This document shows, piece after piece, positions 1 to 9,971 of a stretch of 64,000 nucleotides of DNA (the stretch's first letter is position 1; the number at the start of each line of letters is the position of its first letter). Under the pieces are notes generated by a model, which saw only the letters and a list, made by a program, of their open reading frames with translations, was not told the DNA's origin and ran no database searches. This stretch comes from Abditibacterium sp. Lineage in GTDB: Bacteria > Armatimonadota > Abditibacteriia > Abditibacteriales > Abditibacteriaceae. Both the position numbers and the translations under genes were made by a program. The stretch lies in contig JAUJNG010000002.1 of the NCBI GenBank assembly GCA_030448265.1, positions 62,001-126,000 of the forward strand. Reading direction: 5' to 3'.

Positions 1-2
1 GC

Positions 3-617
3 ATTGTCATCGGCTACGATGTGCCGTGCCGGCTGGAATTCGACCAGGTGATATTTGATTTGGGCGAGAGCCTGGTTCAAGCCGCGCGCCACCTGATGGA
101 ACTGGGGCATCGCAAAATAGGATTTTGCTCGCATGTGCCGCGCAGATCGGGCACGGCCTGGCTCGACGGTTTCCGGCAGACACTGGAAGAGGGCGGCGCT
201 CAAACGCACGAGGACTGGGTGCTGTTTCGCAACAACGATAGCGCCCAGGTCGGATCGGAAGGAGCCGAGGCTGTCGGGGCGCAAGCCGCGCAGTGCCTGC
301 TGAAGTTGAAGCCCGCGGCCCGCCCCACCGCCATCTGCGTGACCAGCGACAGCGCTGCATTCGCCCTGATCGCCGAACTCAGTCGCGGCGGAGTGCGCGT
401 GCCGCACGACATCAGCGTGACAGGCCACGACGACCTCGCTCTGGCCGGATACTGCGCCCCCACGCTGACGACAGTGACACGGCCCCACGAAACCATCGCG
501 GCCCATCTGGTGGAGCTTTTGTGCCAGCGTCTCCACAACAATCACGGCCCGCCGCGCTGTGAAGTGGTGCGGGGAGAACTTCGCAGGCGCCAAAGCTCGG
601 CCCCGCCTCCCCGTTGA
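3..617 (+). CDS. LacI/PurR-family transcriptional regulator, 3' part
   Basis: The frame is open from the first bases of the window, so the 5' end with the helix-turn-helix lies outside. About 204 codons remain, covering most of the periplasmic-binding-protein-like sensor domain. Motifs typical of LacI/GalR C-terminal domains are visible: the stretch around LMELGHRKIGF, then TAICVTSDSAAFALI, then VPHDISVTGHDDLALAGY, then PTLTTVTRPHETIAAHLVELL. These match the ligand-binding fold that senses a sugar or related effector. The gene sits upstream of a sulfatase/beta-helix island on the same strand, so it may control it, but that is inference. The family assignment is firm; the effector is unknown. 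Confidence 0.85.
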   Translation: MVIGYDVPCRLEFDQVIFDLGESLVQAARHLMELGHRKIGFCSHVPRRSGTAWLDGFRQTLEEGGAQTHEDWVLFRNNDSAQVGSEGAEAVGAQAAQCLLKLKPAARPTAICVTSDSAAFALIAELSRGGVRVPHDISVTGHDDLALAGYCAPTLTTVTRPHETIAAHLVELLCQRLHNNHGPPRCEVVRGELRRRQSSAPPPR

Positions 618-624
618 AGCGTGA

Positions 625-1167
625 CAACCCCAAAGCGAAACATCATTCTGTGCCGGATGTTTCTTGGTTAACATCGGAAGCGGCAACCGATTACCGAGAC
701 AAAATGTTAAAATTCAGCAACCAACCTCACAAAACGTCGAACAGACACACCAACGCGAAAACCTGTGGCTTTGCACCGCCAACTACGAAGTGGGCATCAG
801 CGAAGCCGCTCTGCTCAGTTCCTCACTTACCGTGATGATGGGCGACCTGACGGACATTTCCACCTTCGTCATGAACTCAACGGCCCGCATTCGTTCCAAC
901 GGCTGCGCCTTCAACGGCGCGGCAGCCAACCTGGCCGGCCCCTCGGCGTCGTGCCCCGCCGGCATTGCTGAAGCGCAGGGCTTAGTCAATGGGCACGCTA
1001 AGCATCTGGACGGCATCAACATGGCGTTCGCCGATGGCCACGTCAAGTGGTATAAAGGCGTGGCCGGCGCGACCGGCGGCGCGGCCGCCGCGACCCAGGT
1101 GCGCAACGTCAACACGCCCTTTTCCGTGTCGGGGAACAGCCCGACCTTCAACGCGACGAGGCAATAA
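625..1167 (+). pseudogene. H-X9-DG type pseudopilin (DUF1559-like), N-terminally truncated remnant
   Basis: The C-terminal part of a type II secretion-like pseudopilin is recognisable: an MMGDLTD segment, then HLDGINMAFADGHVKWYKG, which fits the H-X9-DG signature of this family, and a Gly/Ala/Asn-rich tail. The usual N-terminal prepilin signal (FTLIELLVVIAIIAIL-like helix) is absent. The frame opens only at 625 and the only in-frame starts give a charged, non-hydrophobic N-terminus (TTG at 664). About two thirds of a normal protein is missing, so this is most likely a decayed copy. Such proteins are abundant in Planctomycetes, Lentisphaerae and Armatimonadota-like genomes. A short functional protein cannot be excluded. 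Confidence 0.6.
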
Positions 1168-1267
1168 AGGCCAAGCGGTCAAGGGACGGGGCATCCACCT
1201 GTGCCGGATCCCTGTTCCTTGACCGGCAAGAACAACCGGTGCCGACAAACCGCCCAAGGAACATTTC

Positions 1268-3210
1268 GTGACAGCAAGCAATCGCCACACTGCCACCAAA
1301 CCGCGCCGCCAATCCTGGAAGCAGGGGATGGCATTGGCGGGAGCGCTCGGCGTTTTAAGCTTGGCGGCGATGAACGCCCTCGGCCAATCGAACGCGCCGC
1401 GTGCGAAAACGCTCAGGGCAAGGCGCGCAACAAGCGCCAGGCGCCCTGTAATCAACCTCAACAAGCCCGCGAAGACAAAACGCCCGCAGCCGATGCCGCT
1501 GCATCGCCGAATGTCAATCCTGGTTTCAACCCTCCAGTCACCATCCGCGTGCCCGACACCAGTTACCCCATCCCTGCCGGTGCGGTTTTCGCCGCGCCCG
1601 ACGGCGTTGCGGCTGTCTCCGGTGCTTCGCGCGAGGCGCCCACCACGCTGCAAAACGCGCTGCAAAACGCGCCGCAAGGCGGCACAATCGTGCTGCGCGG
1701 CGGGGTTTATCGCACCGGCATCACGCTTGCCAAACGCCTGACGCTCCAGGCCGCGCCTGGCGAGCAGGTGTGGCTCAAAGGCAGCGACATCGTGACCGGC
1801 TGGGTCAAGGACGGCGCCCTGTGGCGGCGCGACGCGTGGAGCTACGGCTTTCCGCCCCGCGTCGATCCGCGCGACATCGACCCCAAATTCCCGATGGGCG
1901 TTCACGGCGACATGGTTTTTGTCGAGGGCGCGGCGCTTCGCCAGGCGAGAGACAAAGCGGCGGTCGGGCCAGGCGAGTTCGCCGTCGATTACGAGGGCAA
2001 AACGCTTTATCTGGGCGACGATCCCACCGGCAAAACAGTGGAGGCGGCGACGCGGCTGCAGGGCGTTTTCGTGGGCAAGAATCAAGCGGTGGGCACGAGT
2101 GCCGAGGGCAGCGTGATTCGCGGTCTGGGCTTCACCCACTTCGCGGGACAGGGCATCATGCTGCGCGCGCCGCGCGTCACGCTGGAACGCAACGCCATCA
2201 TCTGGAACGGCATCAGGGGCGTGAGCCTGCCGTTTGCTTTGCCCAACTCGCATCCTGGTTCGGGCACAAAGGACGAGGGCGATCAGGCCGAAAACTGCGT
2301 GTTGCGCGGCAACACCGTCTCCTTCAACGGGCAGATGGGCGTTTTTGGCAACGGCGTCAACGGCCTGATGCTCGAAGGCAACACCATCGCGCGCAACAAC
2401 ATCGAGAACTTTTCCAAAAGCTGGAGCGCGGCGGGCGCCAAAATCATCCGCACCAGCGATTTAGTCGCGCGCGACAACATTTTCGAGGACAACTACGCGA
2501 GCGGATTGTGGATGGACATCTCGATTTACAAGGCGAAGGTGACGCGCAACCTCGTGCGGCGCAACGCCTGGATGGGCCTGTGGTTCGAGATTTCGCACGA
2601 CGCCGTGATCGCCTTCAACACACTGCACGACAACAGCGTCGGGCTTTACATCTCCGAATCGAGCCAGGCGCAGGTTTGGAACAACACTTTTGTCGATAAC
2701 GACACCGCGATTCGCATCAACGAGGCGCTCGACCGCCGCAACAAGAACGCCAAACAAATCGCGCAGGGCATCACCTGGCAGGCGCGCGACAACGTGTTTG
2801 CGAACAACCTCTACGCCTTCGACGCGAATCGCAAGCCGCGCGCGCGGTTCTACAAGGCCGATAACTGTCGGGTGAAAAAGCCGGCCAGCCTGATGATCGC
2901 GGTCAACGATTTTAACGCGTTTGTGCGTTCGGGCACGCCAGGCCCCAAAACGCCGCCGCCGATAAGCTGGTCGCTCAGCGCCCAGGCGTGCGACGAATCG
3001 TTCTCGACGCTGGCCGCGCTGCAAGCCGCCACCGGACGCGAAACCCACAGCCTCGCGCTGAACGATGCCGCGTTCGTGGATGCCGCCAGAGGCGATTTTC
3101 GCCTCGCGCCGAGCAGTCCGGCGCTGAGCAGGGGCACGGCTCTGCCCGAAGCGGTTGTTCGAGCTGTCGGACTTGATGCGGGCGCCAAAACCAACATCGG
3201 CGCGTTTTGA
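1268..3210 (+). CDS. secreted right-handed parallel beta-helix protein with apparent N-terminal frameshift
   Basis: From about 1500 to the stop at 3208-3210 the frame encodes a pectate-lyase-like beta-helix: an opening ALQNAPQGGTIVLRGGVYR segment, repeated N-rich rungs (ENCVLRGNTVSFNGQMG, LMLEGNTIARNN, LVARDNIFEDNYASG, AVIAFNTLHDNSVG, AQVWNNTFVDN), and a C-terminal DFRLAPSSPAL motif common in this group. The same frame has no signal peptide upstream. In the +1 frame, GTG at 1268 has an AAGGA ribosome site seven bases before it and encodes a basic start, a hydrophobic stretch (MALAGALGVLSLAAM) and ALGQ, a clear signal peptide. The gene therefore seems to change frame between about 1390 and 1520, by mutation or sequence error. 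Role: binding or cleavage of polysaccharide outside the cytoplasm; substrate unknown. Confidence 0.75.
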
Positions 3211-3226
3211 GCCGGCACTGTCGTCG

Positions 3227-3290
3227 AGGCGGGGCTTGCGCCCTCTTCCAATCGAAAGAACCCAGGATTGGAAGAGGGCGCAACCCGCCT
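3227..3290. repeat. palindromic repeat, family A copy 1
   Basis: An inverted repeat with arms 3227-3253 and 3266-3290 around a 12-base loop. The inner arm halves are CCTCTTCCAATC and GATTGGAAGAGG. The same core with related outer arms occurs at 30297-30391 and 60234-60303, and a half copy at 57833-57860. It lies between the stop of the beta-helix gene and the first sulfatase, so it could also act as a transcript-ending or RNA-stabilising hairpin. No T-run follows it. Confidence 0.8.
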
Positions 3291-3371
3291 GAAGCAGAGA
3301 CTCAACTGCGTTTCTCCTAATATCCATTCCTGAACCGCAACGAGAGTTATAACGCACGCTCACACTTATTC

Positions 3372-4841
3372 ATGAACCGCACCACTTACCACTCCTTACT
3401 TCTCGGTGTCGCTGCCGGCTGCCTGTTGCAGGCTCCGTCCCTGGCGCAGCCCGACGCGCCGCGCGAACCGGTCGGGCCGCCCAAACCCAACGTGCTTTTC
3501 ATCGCCGTCGATGATTTGAACACCGATCTGGGCGTCTACGGCCATCCCGTCGTCAAAACGCCTCATCTCGATAAGCTGGCGGCGCGCGGGGTTCGCTTCG
3601 ACCGCGCGTTTGCTCAATCGCCGCTCTGCAATCCGAGCCGCCACTCGTTTTTGAGCGGTCTGCGGCCCGAAACCGTGGGCATTTTCGACAACGCCACGCC
3701 CATTCGCGTCAAGCATCCCGATGTCGTGACGATGCCGCAGTGGTTCCGCACGCAGGGCTATTTTTCGGCGCGCGCCGGCAAGATTTTTCACGACGAGCTT
3801 TACAAAATCAGCGTTCAGGTCGATGACCCGCGCGCCTGGGACGCCACCTACAGCCCGCGCGGCACGCCCCGCCACCTGCGCGACGTGACGCCGCCAGCCA
3901 CCGATGCAAAACGGTTTTTCTTCAAGCCGGTGATGGCGCAGGGCGACGACGCGGATCAGCCCGACGGCCAGGCGGCCCGCGAAATCGTGCGCCTGATGGA
4001 ACAGCGCGCCGCGCAATCCAATCCCAACCCGTTTTTTCTGGCGCTGGGGCTTCGCAAGCCGCACAATCCTTACGTCGCGCCCAAAAAGTATTTCGACCTC
4101 TACTCGCTCGACCAGTGCGCGCCCAATCTTGGCCCGCCCGATGACAAAAACGACATCCCGCCCGCCGCTTTTCCCATCGAACCAGCCCAACTCACCGACG
4201 CGCAGGCGCGCGAGTTTATTCGCGGCTACTACGCCTGCAACTCGTTCATGGACGCGCAAGTCGGCACTGTCCTCAACGCTCTCGACCGCTTGAAACTGCG
4301 CGACAACACCGTCGTGGTCTTCTTTTCCGATCACGGTCTGCATCTGGGCGAACACGGGTGGTGGAGCAAACTCACGCTGTTCGAGCGCAGCGCGCGCGTG
4401 CCGCTCATCATCGCGGGGCCAGGAATCGGGCGCGGCGTGTCCCCGCGCACCGTGGAACTGGTCGATTTGTATCCCACCCTCCTCGAACTGTGCAAAATGG
4501 CGCCTCCGCCCGCGCCCGAAGGCATGGCGCTTGGGGGCAAAAGTCTGGCGCCTCTGCTGCGCGCGCCCAACGGGGCGTGGGACAAACCGGCCCTCACCGT
4601 CACGCGGCATCGCGGCAAAATGGGCCGCAGCATCCGCACCGAGCGCTTTCGCTACACCGAATGGAATCGCGGTGAAGAGGGAACCGAGCTTTACGACCAC
4701 CAGAGCGATCCCAACGAGTGGCGCAATCTGGCGCAAGATCCCGCCCACGCCGCGACAGCCGCGCAGCTCAAAGCGATGCTGCCCGCCGCGCCCCTCGAAG
4801 TCGCAAACCAGCAAGGGCCAAAGCCGAAGGAAGTCGAATAA
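3372..4841 (+). CDS. secreted sulfatase, iduronate-2-sulfatase-like
   Basis: A 489-residue sulfatase with an N-terminal signal peptide (residues 1-25, hydrophobic core LLLGVAAGCLL). The metal-binding pair is in VLFIAVDDLN (about 41-50). The formylglycine motif is LCNPSRHSFLSG, with Cys86 as the residue to be oxidised. A second metal/substrate motif is FFSDHGLHLGEHGWW. The architecture matches iduronate-2-sulfatase-like members of family S1, which hydrolyse sulfate esters on glycans. It starts the run of sulfatases and needs a formylglycine-generating enzyme, which is not in the window. The sulfated substrate is unknown. Confidence 0.92.
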   Translation: MNRTTYHSLLLGVAAGCLLQAPSLAQPDAPREPVGPPKPNVLFIAVDDLNTDLGVYGHPVVKTPHLDKLAARGVRFDRAFAQSPLCNPSRHSFLSGLRPETVGIFDNATPIRVKHPDVVTMPQWFRTQGYFSARAGKIFHDELYKISVQVDDPRAWDATYSPRGTPRHLRDVTPPATDAKRFFFKPVMAQGDDADQPDGQAAREIVRLMEQRAAQSNPNPFFLALGLRKPHNPYVAPKKYFDLYSLDQCAPNLGPPDDKNDIPPAAFPIEPAQLTDAQAREFIRGYYACNSFMDAQVGTVLNALDRLKLRDNTVVVFFSDHGLHLGEHGWWSKLTLFERSARVPLIIAGPGIGRGVSPRTVELVDLYPTLLELCKMAPPPAPEGMALGGKSLAPLLRAPNGAWDKPALTVTRHRGKMGRSIRTERFRYTEWNRGEEGTELYDHQSDPNEWRNLAQDPAHAATAAQLKAMLPAAPLEVANQQGPKPKEVE

Positions 4842-4914
4842 GCGTCGAAGCCAAGATTCCGCAGCCCAATCCGCATTATCTGGCGCCGGTTGGTGTCAAA
4901 GAAGGCATTTCATC

Positions 4915-6351
4915 ATGAACCGAAGAACCTTTTTACGCGGCATGACCGCGAGCGGCGCTCTTTTGGCCGCACCGTCACTGGGCGGACTGGAACGCGCTTT
5001 CGCGCAGCAGACTGGCAGTCGGCGCAAGCCCAACATCATTTTCATCCTCGGCGACGACTGGGGCTGGGGCGATCTGGGCTGCTACGGCCATCGCGCGCTC
5101 AGAACGCCTCATCTCGACAAAATGGCGGCGCAGGGCACGCTGTGGACGAACTTTTATTGCAACGGCTCGGTCTGCTCGCCCTCGCGCGCCGCCTTCATGA
5201 CGGGACGCTTTCCCGCCGACATGGGCATCCACCACATCATGGGGCCAGGCAATAAGCCGTTCGGCGTGCCCGAATTTCTTGACCCGCAAATTCCCAACGT
5301 GGCGCGGCTGCTCAAGGGCGCGGGCTACGCGACGGCTCATTTCGGCAAGTGGCATCTGGGAGCGACCGGCGACGCGCCGCCGGTCACCGCCTACGGCTTC
5401 AATGAGGCCATCGGCTTCGTTTCCAAAGACGCTTCCGCCCTGGAAAAACTGGGCAAAAAGAACCGTCCCAACGCCTCCACGCGCATCGTGGACGAAGCGA
5501 TTCGCTTTCTGGGCGCGCACCGCGAGCAGCCGGTTTATCTCAACCTGTGGCTGCTAGACACCCACACCAAACTTGAGCCAACCGCCGAGCAGATGGAGGC
5601 TTACAAAGGTCTGCCCGAAGGCGGGGCACGGCGCATTTACTACTCCGCCGCCACCGATTCCGACCGCCAGATCGGGCGTTTGCTCGATTATCTGGATCAA
5701 AATAACCTCTCGCAAAACACTCTGGTAGTGTTTTCGAGCGACAATGGGCCGGAAGAAACTTCGCTCACCGATGTGTCGGTGGGCAGCGCGGGGCCGTTTC
5801 GCGGGCGCAAACGCAGCCTCTACGAAGGCGGGATTCGCGTGCCCTTCATCGCGCGCTGGCCTGGCGCGGTTCCCGCCGGTCGCATCGACAATGGAAGCGT
5901 GCTGTCGGGCGTCGATTTCCTGCCCACGTTCTGCGCTTTGGCGGGCGTGGCGGTTCCGCAAGGCGCCAACCTGCGCGGGCAGGACATGAGCGCGGCGCTG
6001 CGCGGGCAGACGGTGCGGCGCCAAAATCCGTTGTTCTGGGAGTGGCGCTTTCACATTCACGGCCCCAACCTCAACCGCAGCCCACAACTGGCGATGCGTC
6101 AGGACAACTGGAAGCTGCTGATGAACCCCGACCGCTCGCGCGTGGAACTTTACGACCTGACGCGCGATGCGGGCGAAGTCGATAACCTCGCCGTGCAGAA
6201 TCCGCAGGTCGTGGCGGCGATGTCGGCGCGACTGATGGCGTGGAAAGCAAGCGTGCCCGCCGGAAAGGGCGACGCCGACGCGGGCAGCAACACTTATGCG
6301 TGGCCTGGAACCGTCAAAACCACAGCCCTCGCCGCGCCTGCCGCCGATTGA
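4915..6351 (+). CDS. Tat-exported arylsulfatase-like sulfatase
   Basis: A 478-residue sulfatase. ATG at 4915 is chosen because it begins an MNRRTFLRGMTASGALLAA leader, a twin-arginine signal; the frame upstream overlaps the previous sulfatase and has no signal. The metal motif is ILGDDWGWGDLGCYG, the formylglycine motif is VCSPSRAAFMTG (Cys87), and SSDNGPEE plus LYEGGIRVPFIARWPG give the second half of the active site as in arylsulfatase A-like enzymes. It follows the first sulfatase by 73 bases on the same strand and precedes a third by 15, so co-transcription is likely. Substrate unknown. Confidence 0.92.
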   Translation: MNRRTFLRGMTASGALLAAPSLGGLERAFAQQTGSRRKPNIIFILGDDWGWGDLGCYGHRALRTPHLDKMAAQGTLWTNFYCNGSVCSPSRAAFMTGRFPADMGIHHIMGPGNKPFGVPEFLDPQIPNVARLLKGAGYATAHFGKWHLGATGDAPPVTAYGFNEAIGFVSKDASALEKLGKKNRPNASTRIVDEAIRFLGAHREQPVYLNLWLLDTHTKLEPTAEQMEAYKGLPEGGARRIYYSAATDSDRQIGRLLDYLDQNNLSQNTLVVFSSDNGPEETSLTDVSVGSAGPFRGRKRSLYEGGIRVPFIARWPGAVPAGRIDNGSVLSGVDFLPTFCALAGVAVPQGANLRGQDMSAALRGQTVRRQNPLFWEWRFHIHGPNLNRSPQLAMRQDNWKLLMNPDRSRVELYDLTRDAGEVDNLAVQNPQVVAAMSARLMAWKASVPAGKGDADAGSNTYAWPGTVKTTALAAPAAD

Positions 6352-6366
6352 CCTTAGGATGCCCTC

Positions 6367-7911
6367 ATGATGAAAAACCCACTTTTCCGCAACACTCTCG
6401 CATTCGGCGCCGCCTTGAGCGTCGCCGGCGCGGTTTCGCCTTCGCCCGCCACAGCGCAAATGGCCAAAGCGCAGACCCCCAAAAAGATGAACGTGCTGTT
6501 CATCGCCGTCGATGACCTCGCCACCACGATTGGCAGCTACGGCCATCCGGTCGCCAAAACGCCCAATATCGACCGCCTCGCCTCGTGGGGCGTGCGCTTC
6601 GACCGCGCCTACTGCCAGATGCCGTGGTGCAATCCCTCGCGCGCTTCCCTTTTGTCGGGGATGCGGCCCGATACGACGCGCATTTTCGAATTGGGCACCA
6701 CGCCGCCAACCCACATTCCTGGCGCGACTCTGCTGCCGCAGCATTTCAAAAATAATGGCTACTTTTCGGCGCGCGTCGGCAAGATTTACCACGAATCGGG
6801 CAACGCCGCGATCAGGGCGTTCGCCGATGATCCGGCCTCGTGGGATATGTCGGCTCAGGGTTATGGCACGCTGACTCCAGAGGAACTGAAACAGCGCGAA
6901 GTTGTTCGCGATTTTGCCAATGTGCGCGGCAGTTCGCGCGTGGGTCGGGGTCTGGAATGGGCCTCGCTCGACGTGCGCGACGAGGAACTCGGCGACGGCC
7001 AAATCGCGCGCCAGATCGCCGCGCTGATGGAGCCGTCGGCGCGCGGAGCGGTGGGAAAAGACGCCAATGGGCAGGACAAACCCTGGTTTCTGGCGGCGGG
7101 CTTTCGCAAACCGCATCTGGTCTGGGAAGCGCCCAAAAAGTATTTCGACCTCTATGATGTGAACAAAATCCCCTTGCCCCAGGAACCGCCGCTTGAGGGG
7201 CAAAACATTCCGTTGCGGGCGCGCGGCTACAACCTGAGCAAGCCGCCTATCACCGACGCCCAGTGGCGCGAAGCTCTGCGCGGCTACTACGCCGCCACCT
7301 CGTTCATGGACGCGCAGGTCGGTGTGCTGCTCGACGCGCTGGAAAGGCTCAAACTGCGCGACAACACCGTCATCGTCTTCTTCAGCGATCACGGCTTCGC
7401 GCTGGGCGAACACGGCGGGCAGTGGGAAAAAGTCAAACTTTTCGACAAAGTGACCCGCGTGCCGCTCCTCATCGCCGCGCCAGGAATGACCCAGGGCAAA
7501 GCGTCGCCGCGCACCGTCGAACTGCTCGATATTTACCCGACTCTGGTCGAACTGTGCGGCCTGCCCGATCCTGGGCAGGTTTCGCCGTGGAAGCTGCAGG
7601 GCGCCAGCCTCGCGCCCCTGCTGCGCGACCCGAACGCGGCGTGGCATCGGCCCGCTTTTTCGGTTTTGGGCGACGGCAAAACCAGAGAAATCACCGCGCG
7701 CTCAGTGCGAACCGAGCGCTGGCACTACATGGAATACGGCCCCGACGCCCGCCTGCTCTACGACCACGCGAGCGACCCCAACGAACTCCGCAATTTAGCA
7801 AGCGACCCCAAATTCGCTCCCATCGCCGCGCAGATGCAGGCGCTGCTGCGCCAGGCCGCGCAAAATCACCGGCAGGTGCCGCCGCGTCTGCAAACGATGG
7901 CGACGCGCTAA
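6367..7911 (+). CDS. secreted sulfatase, iduronate-2-sulfatase-like, paralogue of the first
   Basis: A 514-residue sulfatase with a Sec-type signal peptide ending near ATAQ (residue 31). Active-site motifs are VLFIAVDDLA, PWCNPSRASLLSG (formylglycine Cys88) and FFSDHGFALGEHGGQW. The protein resembles the sulfatase at 3372 along its length, including the KKYFDLYD and SFMDAQVG segments, so the two probably arose by duplication and diverged in specificity. It begins 15 bases after the preceding gene. The role is hydrolysis of sulfate esters outside the cytoplasm; the exact sugar is not predictable. Confidence 0.92.
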   Translation: MMKNPLFRNTLAFGAALSVAGAVSPSPATAQMAKAQTPKKMNVLFIAVDDLATTIGSYGHPVAKTPNIDRLASWGVRFDRAYCQMPWCNPSRASLLSGMRPDTTRIFELGTTPPTHIPGATLLPQHFKNNGYFSARVGKIYHESGNAAIRAFADDPASWDMSAQGYGTLTPEELKQREVVRDFANVRGSSRVGRGLEWASLDVRDEELGDGQIARQIAALMEPSARGAVGKDANGQDKPWFLAAGFRKPHLVWEAPKKYFDLYDVNKIPLPQEPPLEGQNIPLRARGYNLSKPPITDAQWREALRGYYAATSFMDAQVGVLLDALERLKLRDNTVIVFFSDHGFALGEHGGQWEKVKLFDKVTRVPLLIAAPGMTQGKASPRTVELLDIYPTLVELCGLPDPGQVSPWKLQGASLAPLLRDPNAAWHRPAFSVLGDGKTREITARSVRTERWHYMEYGPDARLLYDHASDPNELRNLASDPKFAPIAAQMQALLRQAAQNHRQVPPRLQTMATR

Positions 7912-7938
7912 ACTGCCGCGAATTGAGAAAGGAAGATC

Positions 7939-9940
7939 ATGAAAAGACGAGAACTTTTGACCGGTCTGGCGAGCGGCGCGGCGGCGCTCGCCCTCGCCTC
8001 GCGCCTGGGAGCGCAGAACGCCACGAGTGGCGCGCGCCCCAACATCCTCTGGCTCACCATCGAGGACACCAGCGCGCACGAGTTCGGATGCTACGGCAAC
8101 CCGCACGCCAAAACGCCGGTTTTGGACGCATGAGCGGCGCGCGGCGTGCTCTTCGAGCGCGCCTGGGCGGCGGGGCCGCAGTGCAGCCCGTCGCGCTCCT
8201 CGATTATCACTGGCTCCAATGCCACGACTTATGCCAGCGAATGGCATCGCCGCAACACCACGATTCCCGACGACCATTTCTTTCCGCTTGCGCTGCGCGA
8301 GGCGGGTTACTTTTGCACCAACAACCCTAAAACCGATTACAACGCGACCACCAACCCCGCCGCCATCTGGGATGAAAACGGCCCCCAGGCCACCTATAAT
8401 TCGCCCAGGCGCAAGGCGGGACAGCCGTTTTTCGCCGTTTTCAACTCCAACGCCACTCACATGGGCCGCGTGCGCTCCTTCGACTTGCAGGGACGGCGCG
8501 ACTTCGCCGCGCAGAGCCTCGATCCCGCCAAACTTCAGCTTCCGGCTCATCTGCCCGACCTGCCCGCAGTGCGCTCCGATACCGCTTTTCACCTCGAAGG
8601 CATCCAGGACATCGACGGCTGGGTGGATATCTTCCTGCGCGACCTCAAGGCCAAAGGGCTGGACGAAGACACCATCGTTTTCTTCTATTCCGATCACGGC
8701 GGCATTTCGCCGCGCGGCAAAGGCTTCGTTTATGAGACCGGCGTGCGCGTGCCGCTCATCGTGTATGTGCCGCCCAAATTCCGCCATCTGAGCCGCTTCG
8801 CGCCTGGCACGCGCTCCGATCGCCTGGTTGGGCTGGTGGACATGGGGCCGACAGTTTTGAGCCTCGCGGGAGTTGCACCGCCGGCGCGGATGCAGGGCCG
8901 CGCCATCATGGGGCGTCACGAGGGCGCGCGACGCGATTATTTGTTCGCGTTTTCGGCGAACCAGGTGCATCATTTTCAGCCCGCGCGCGCCGTCACCGAT
9001 GGCCGCTTCAAACTGTTTCGCGCCTACACGCCGCACAAACCGCTTTCGCTTCGCAACGGCTACCAGTGGGGAATGCCCGCCAACCTCGCCTGGGACGACT
9101 ACGCCCTCAACGCTCGCGCCCCAAAAAAGGAATGGCTCCAGCCGTTTCGGCCCTCCAACAGCCGAGCGTCTCTTCGATTTGCAGGCCGACCCCTGGGAAC
9201 TCAACGACCTCAGCGCCGACCCCAAACACCGCCAGACTTTGGACAGATTGAGCCGCGCGATGGACAATCATATGCGCGAAACCGCCGATCTGGGCCTGTT
9301 TCCCCTGGCGCAGCGAGACCGCAAAGAAGGGCTTTATGCCTGGACGCGCGCCACGAATTATCCGCTCGCCGAACTGCACCAGGCCGCCAAAGTTGCCTCG
9401 CAGGGCGACGCCAGAAACATCGAAAAACTCACCGGCTACCTGCGAAGCGAGAGACCGGAAATCCGTTTCTGGGGCGCGTCCGGCTTCGCCACGCTGGGCG
9501 GCGCGCCAAGCGGCACGCAGCGCTGGACGCCGCCTGTGGAACTCGTGAATGCGGTGAAAGATGCTGACGCGGGCGTCGCCGCCGAAGCCGCGCACGCGCT
9601 GTGCTACGCGGGCCGCGCCGAGGTCGGGATGCCCGCTTTGCTCGATGCTTTTGCCAGAGGCTCGAAAACCGCTCAGTCGGCGCTTGAAACTCTGGCCTTA
9701 ACGCCGGCGGGAGCCGCCGCGCTGCGGTCTCATCTGCCGCGCTTGCGCCAACTGGCCACCGGCGCGCCCGCAGCCGCAAGCACCGGCGAAGACGCCGAGG
9801 GCGGCGACGTGAGTTCGCAGGCGCGCTCGATTTTGATTAATCTGCGCGAAATGCCGGTCAACCGGCTTTACGGCGCGCCGGAACAGGCCAAGGGCCGCCA
9901 GGTCAACGCGGAGCGAAGGCCGCTGGTGCCGGTGCCCTGA
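7939..9940 (+). pseudogene. sulfatase with HEAT-like C-terminal domain, broken by in-frame TGA and a frameshift
   Basis: A Tat-like leader (MKRRELLTGLASGAAALAL) after a GGAAG ribosome site at 7931-7935 opens a sulfatase of the heparan N-sulfatase-like group. Translation halts at TGA 8131-8133, yet the same frame continues at once with AARGVLFERAW and the formylglycine motif QCSPSRSSIITG. A second break lies near 9140-9165: the frame ending KKEWLQPFRP must shift by one base to continue as PTAERLFDLQADPWELNDL. The tail (about 9350-9940) carries helical, HEAT-like repeats. Total coding span is about 667 codons. Two independent lesions argue for a pseudogene; assembly errors are the alternative. 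Domain assignment is firm. Confidence 0.8.
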
Positions 9941-9971
9941 CGGACTGGAACCTCGCTCGCCGCTTTTCAAT

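Noticed and set aside
982-2253. Long - strand reading frame (423 codons) across the beta-helix gene
   Set aside because: It is antisense to a convincing beta-helix frame, rich in Arg/Ala/Gly as expected for a GC-rich shadow, with no domain signature.
3396-4814. Long - strand reading frame (472 codons) under the first sulfatase
   Set aside because: Complementary shadow of a gene with intact active-site motifs; composition is typical of antisense GC-rich DNA.
5554-7647. Long - strand reading frame (697 codons) under two sulfatases
   Set aside because: It crosses the boundary of two real genes on the other strand and shows no recognisable motif.
8131-8133. TGA in the fourth sulfatase read as selenocysteine or another recoding
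   Set aside because: The position is not catalytic, relatives have an ordinary residue there, no stem-loop of the expected kind follows at once, and a second lesion downstream already indicates decay.
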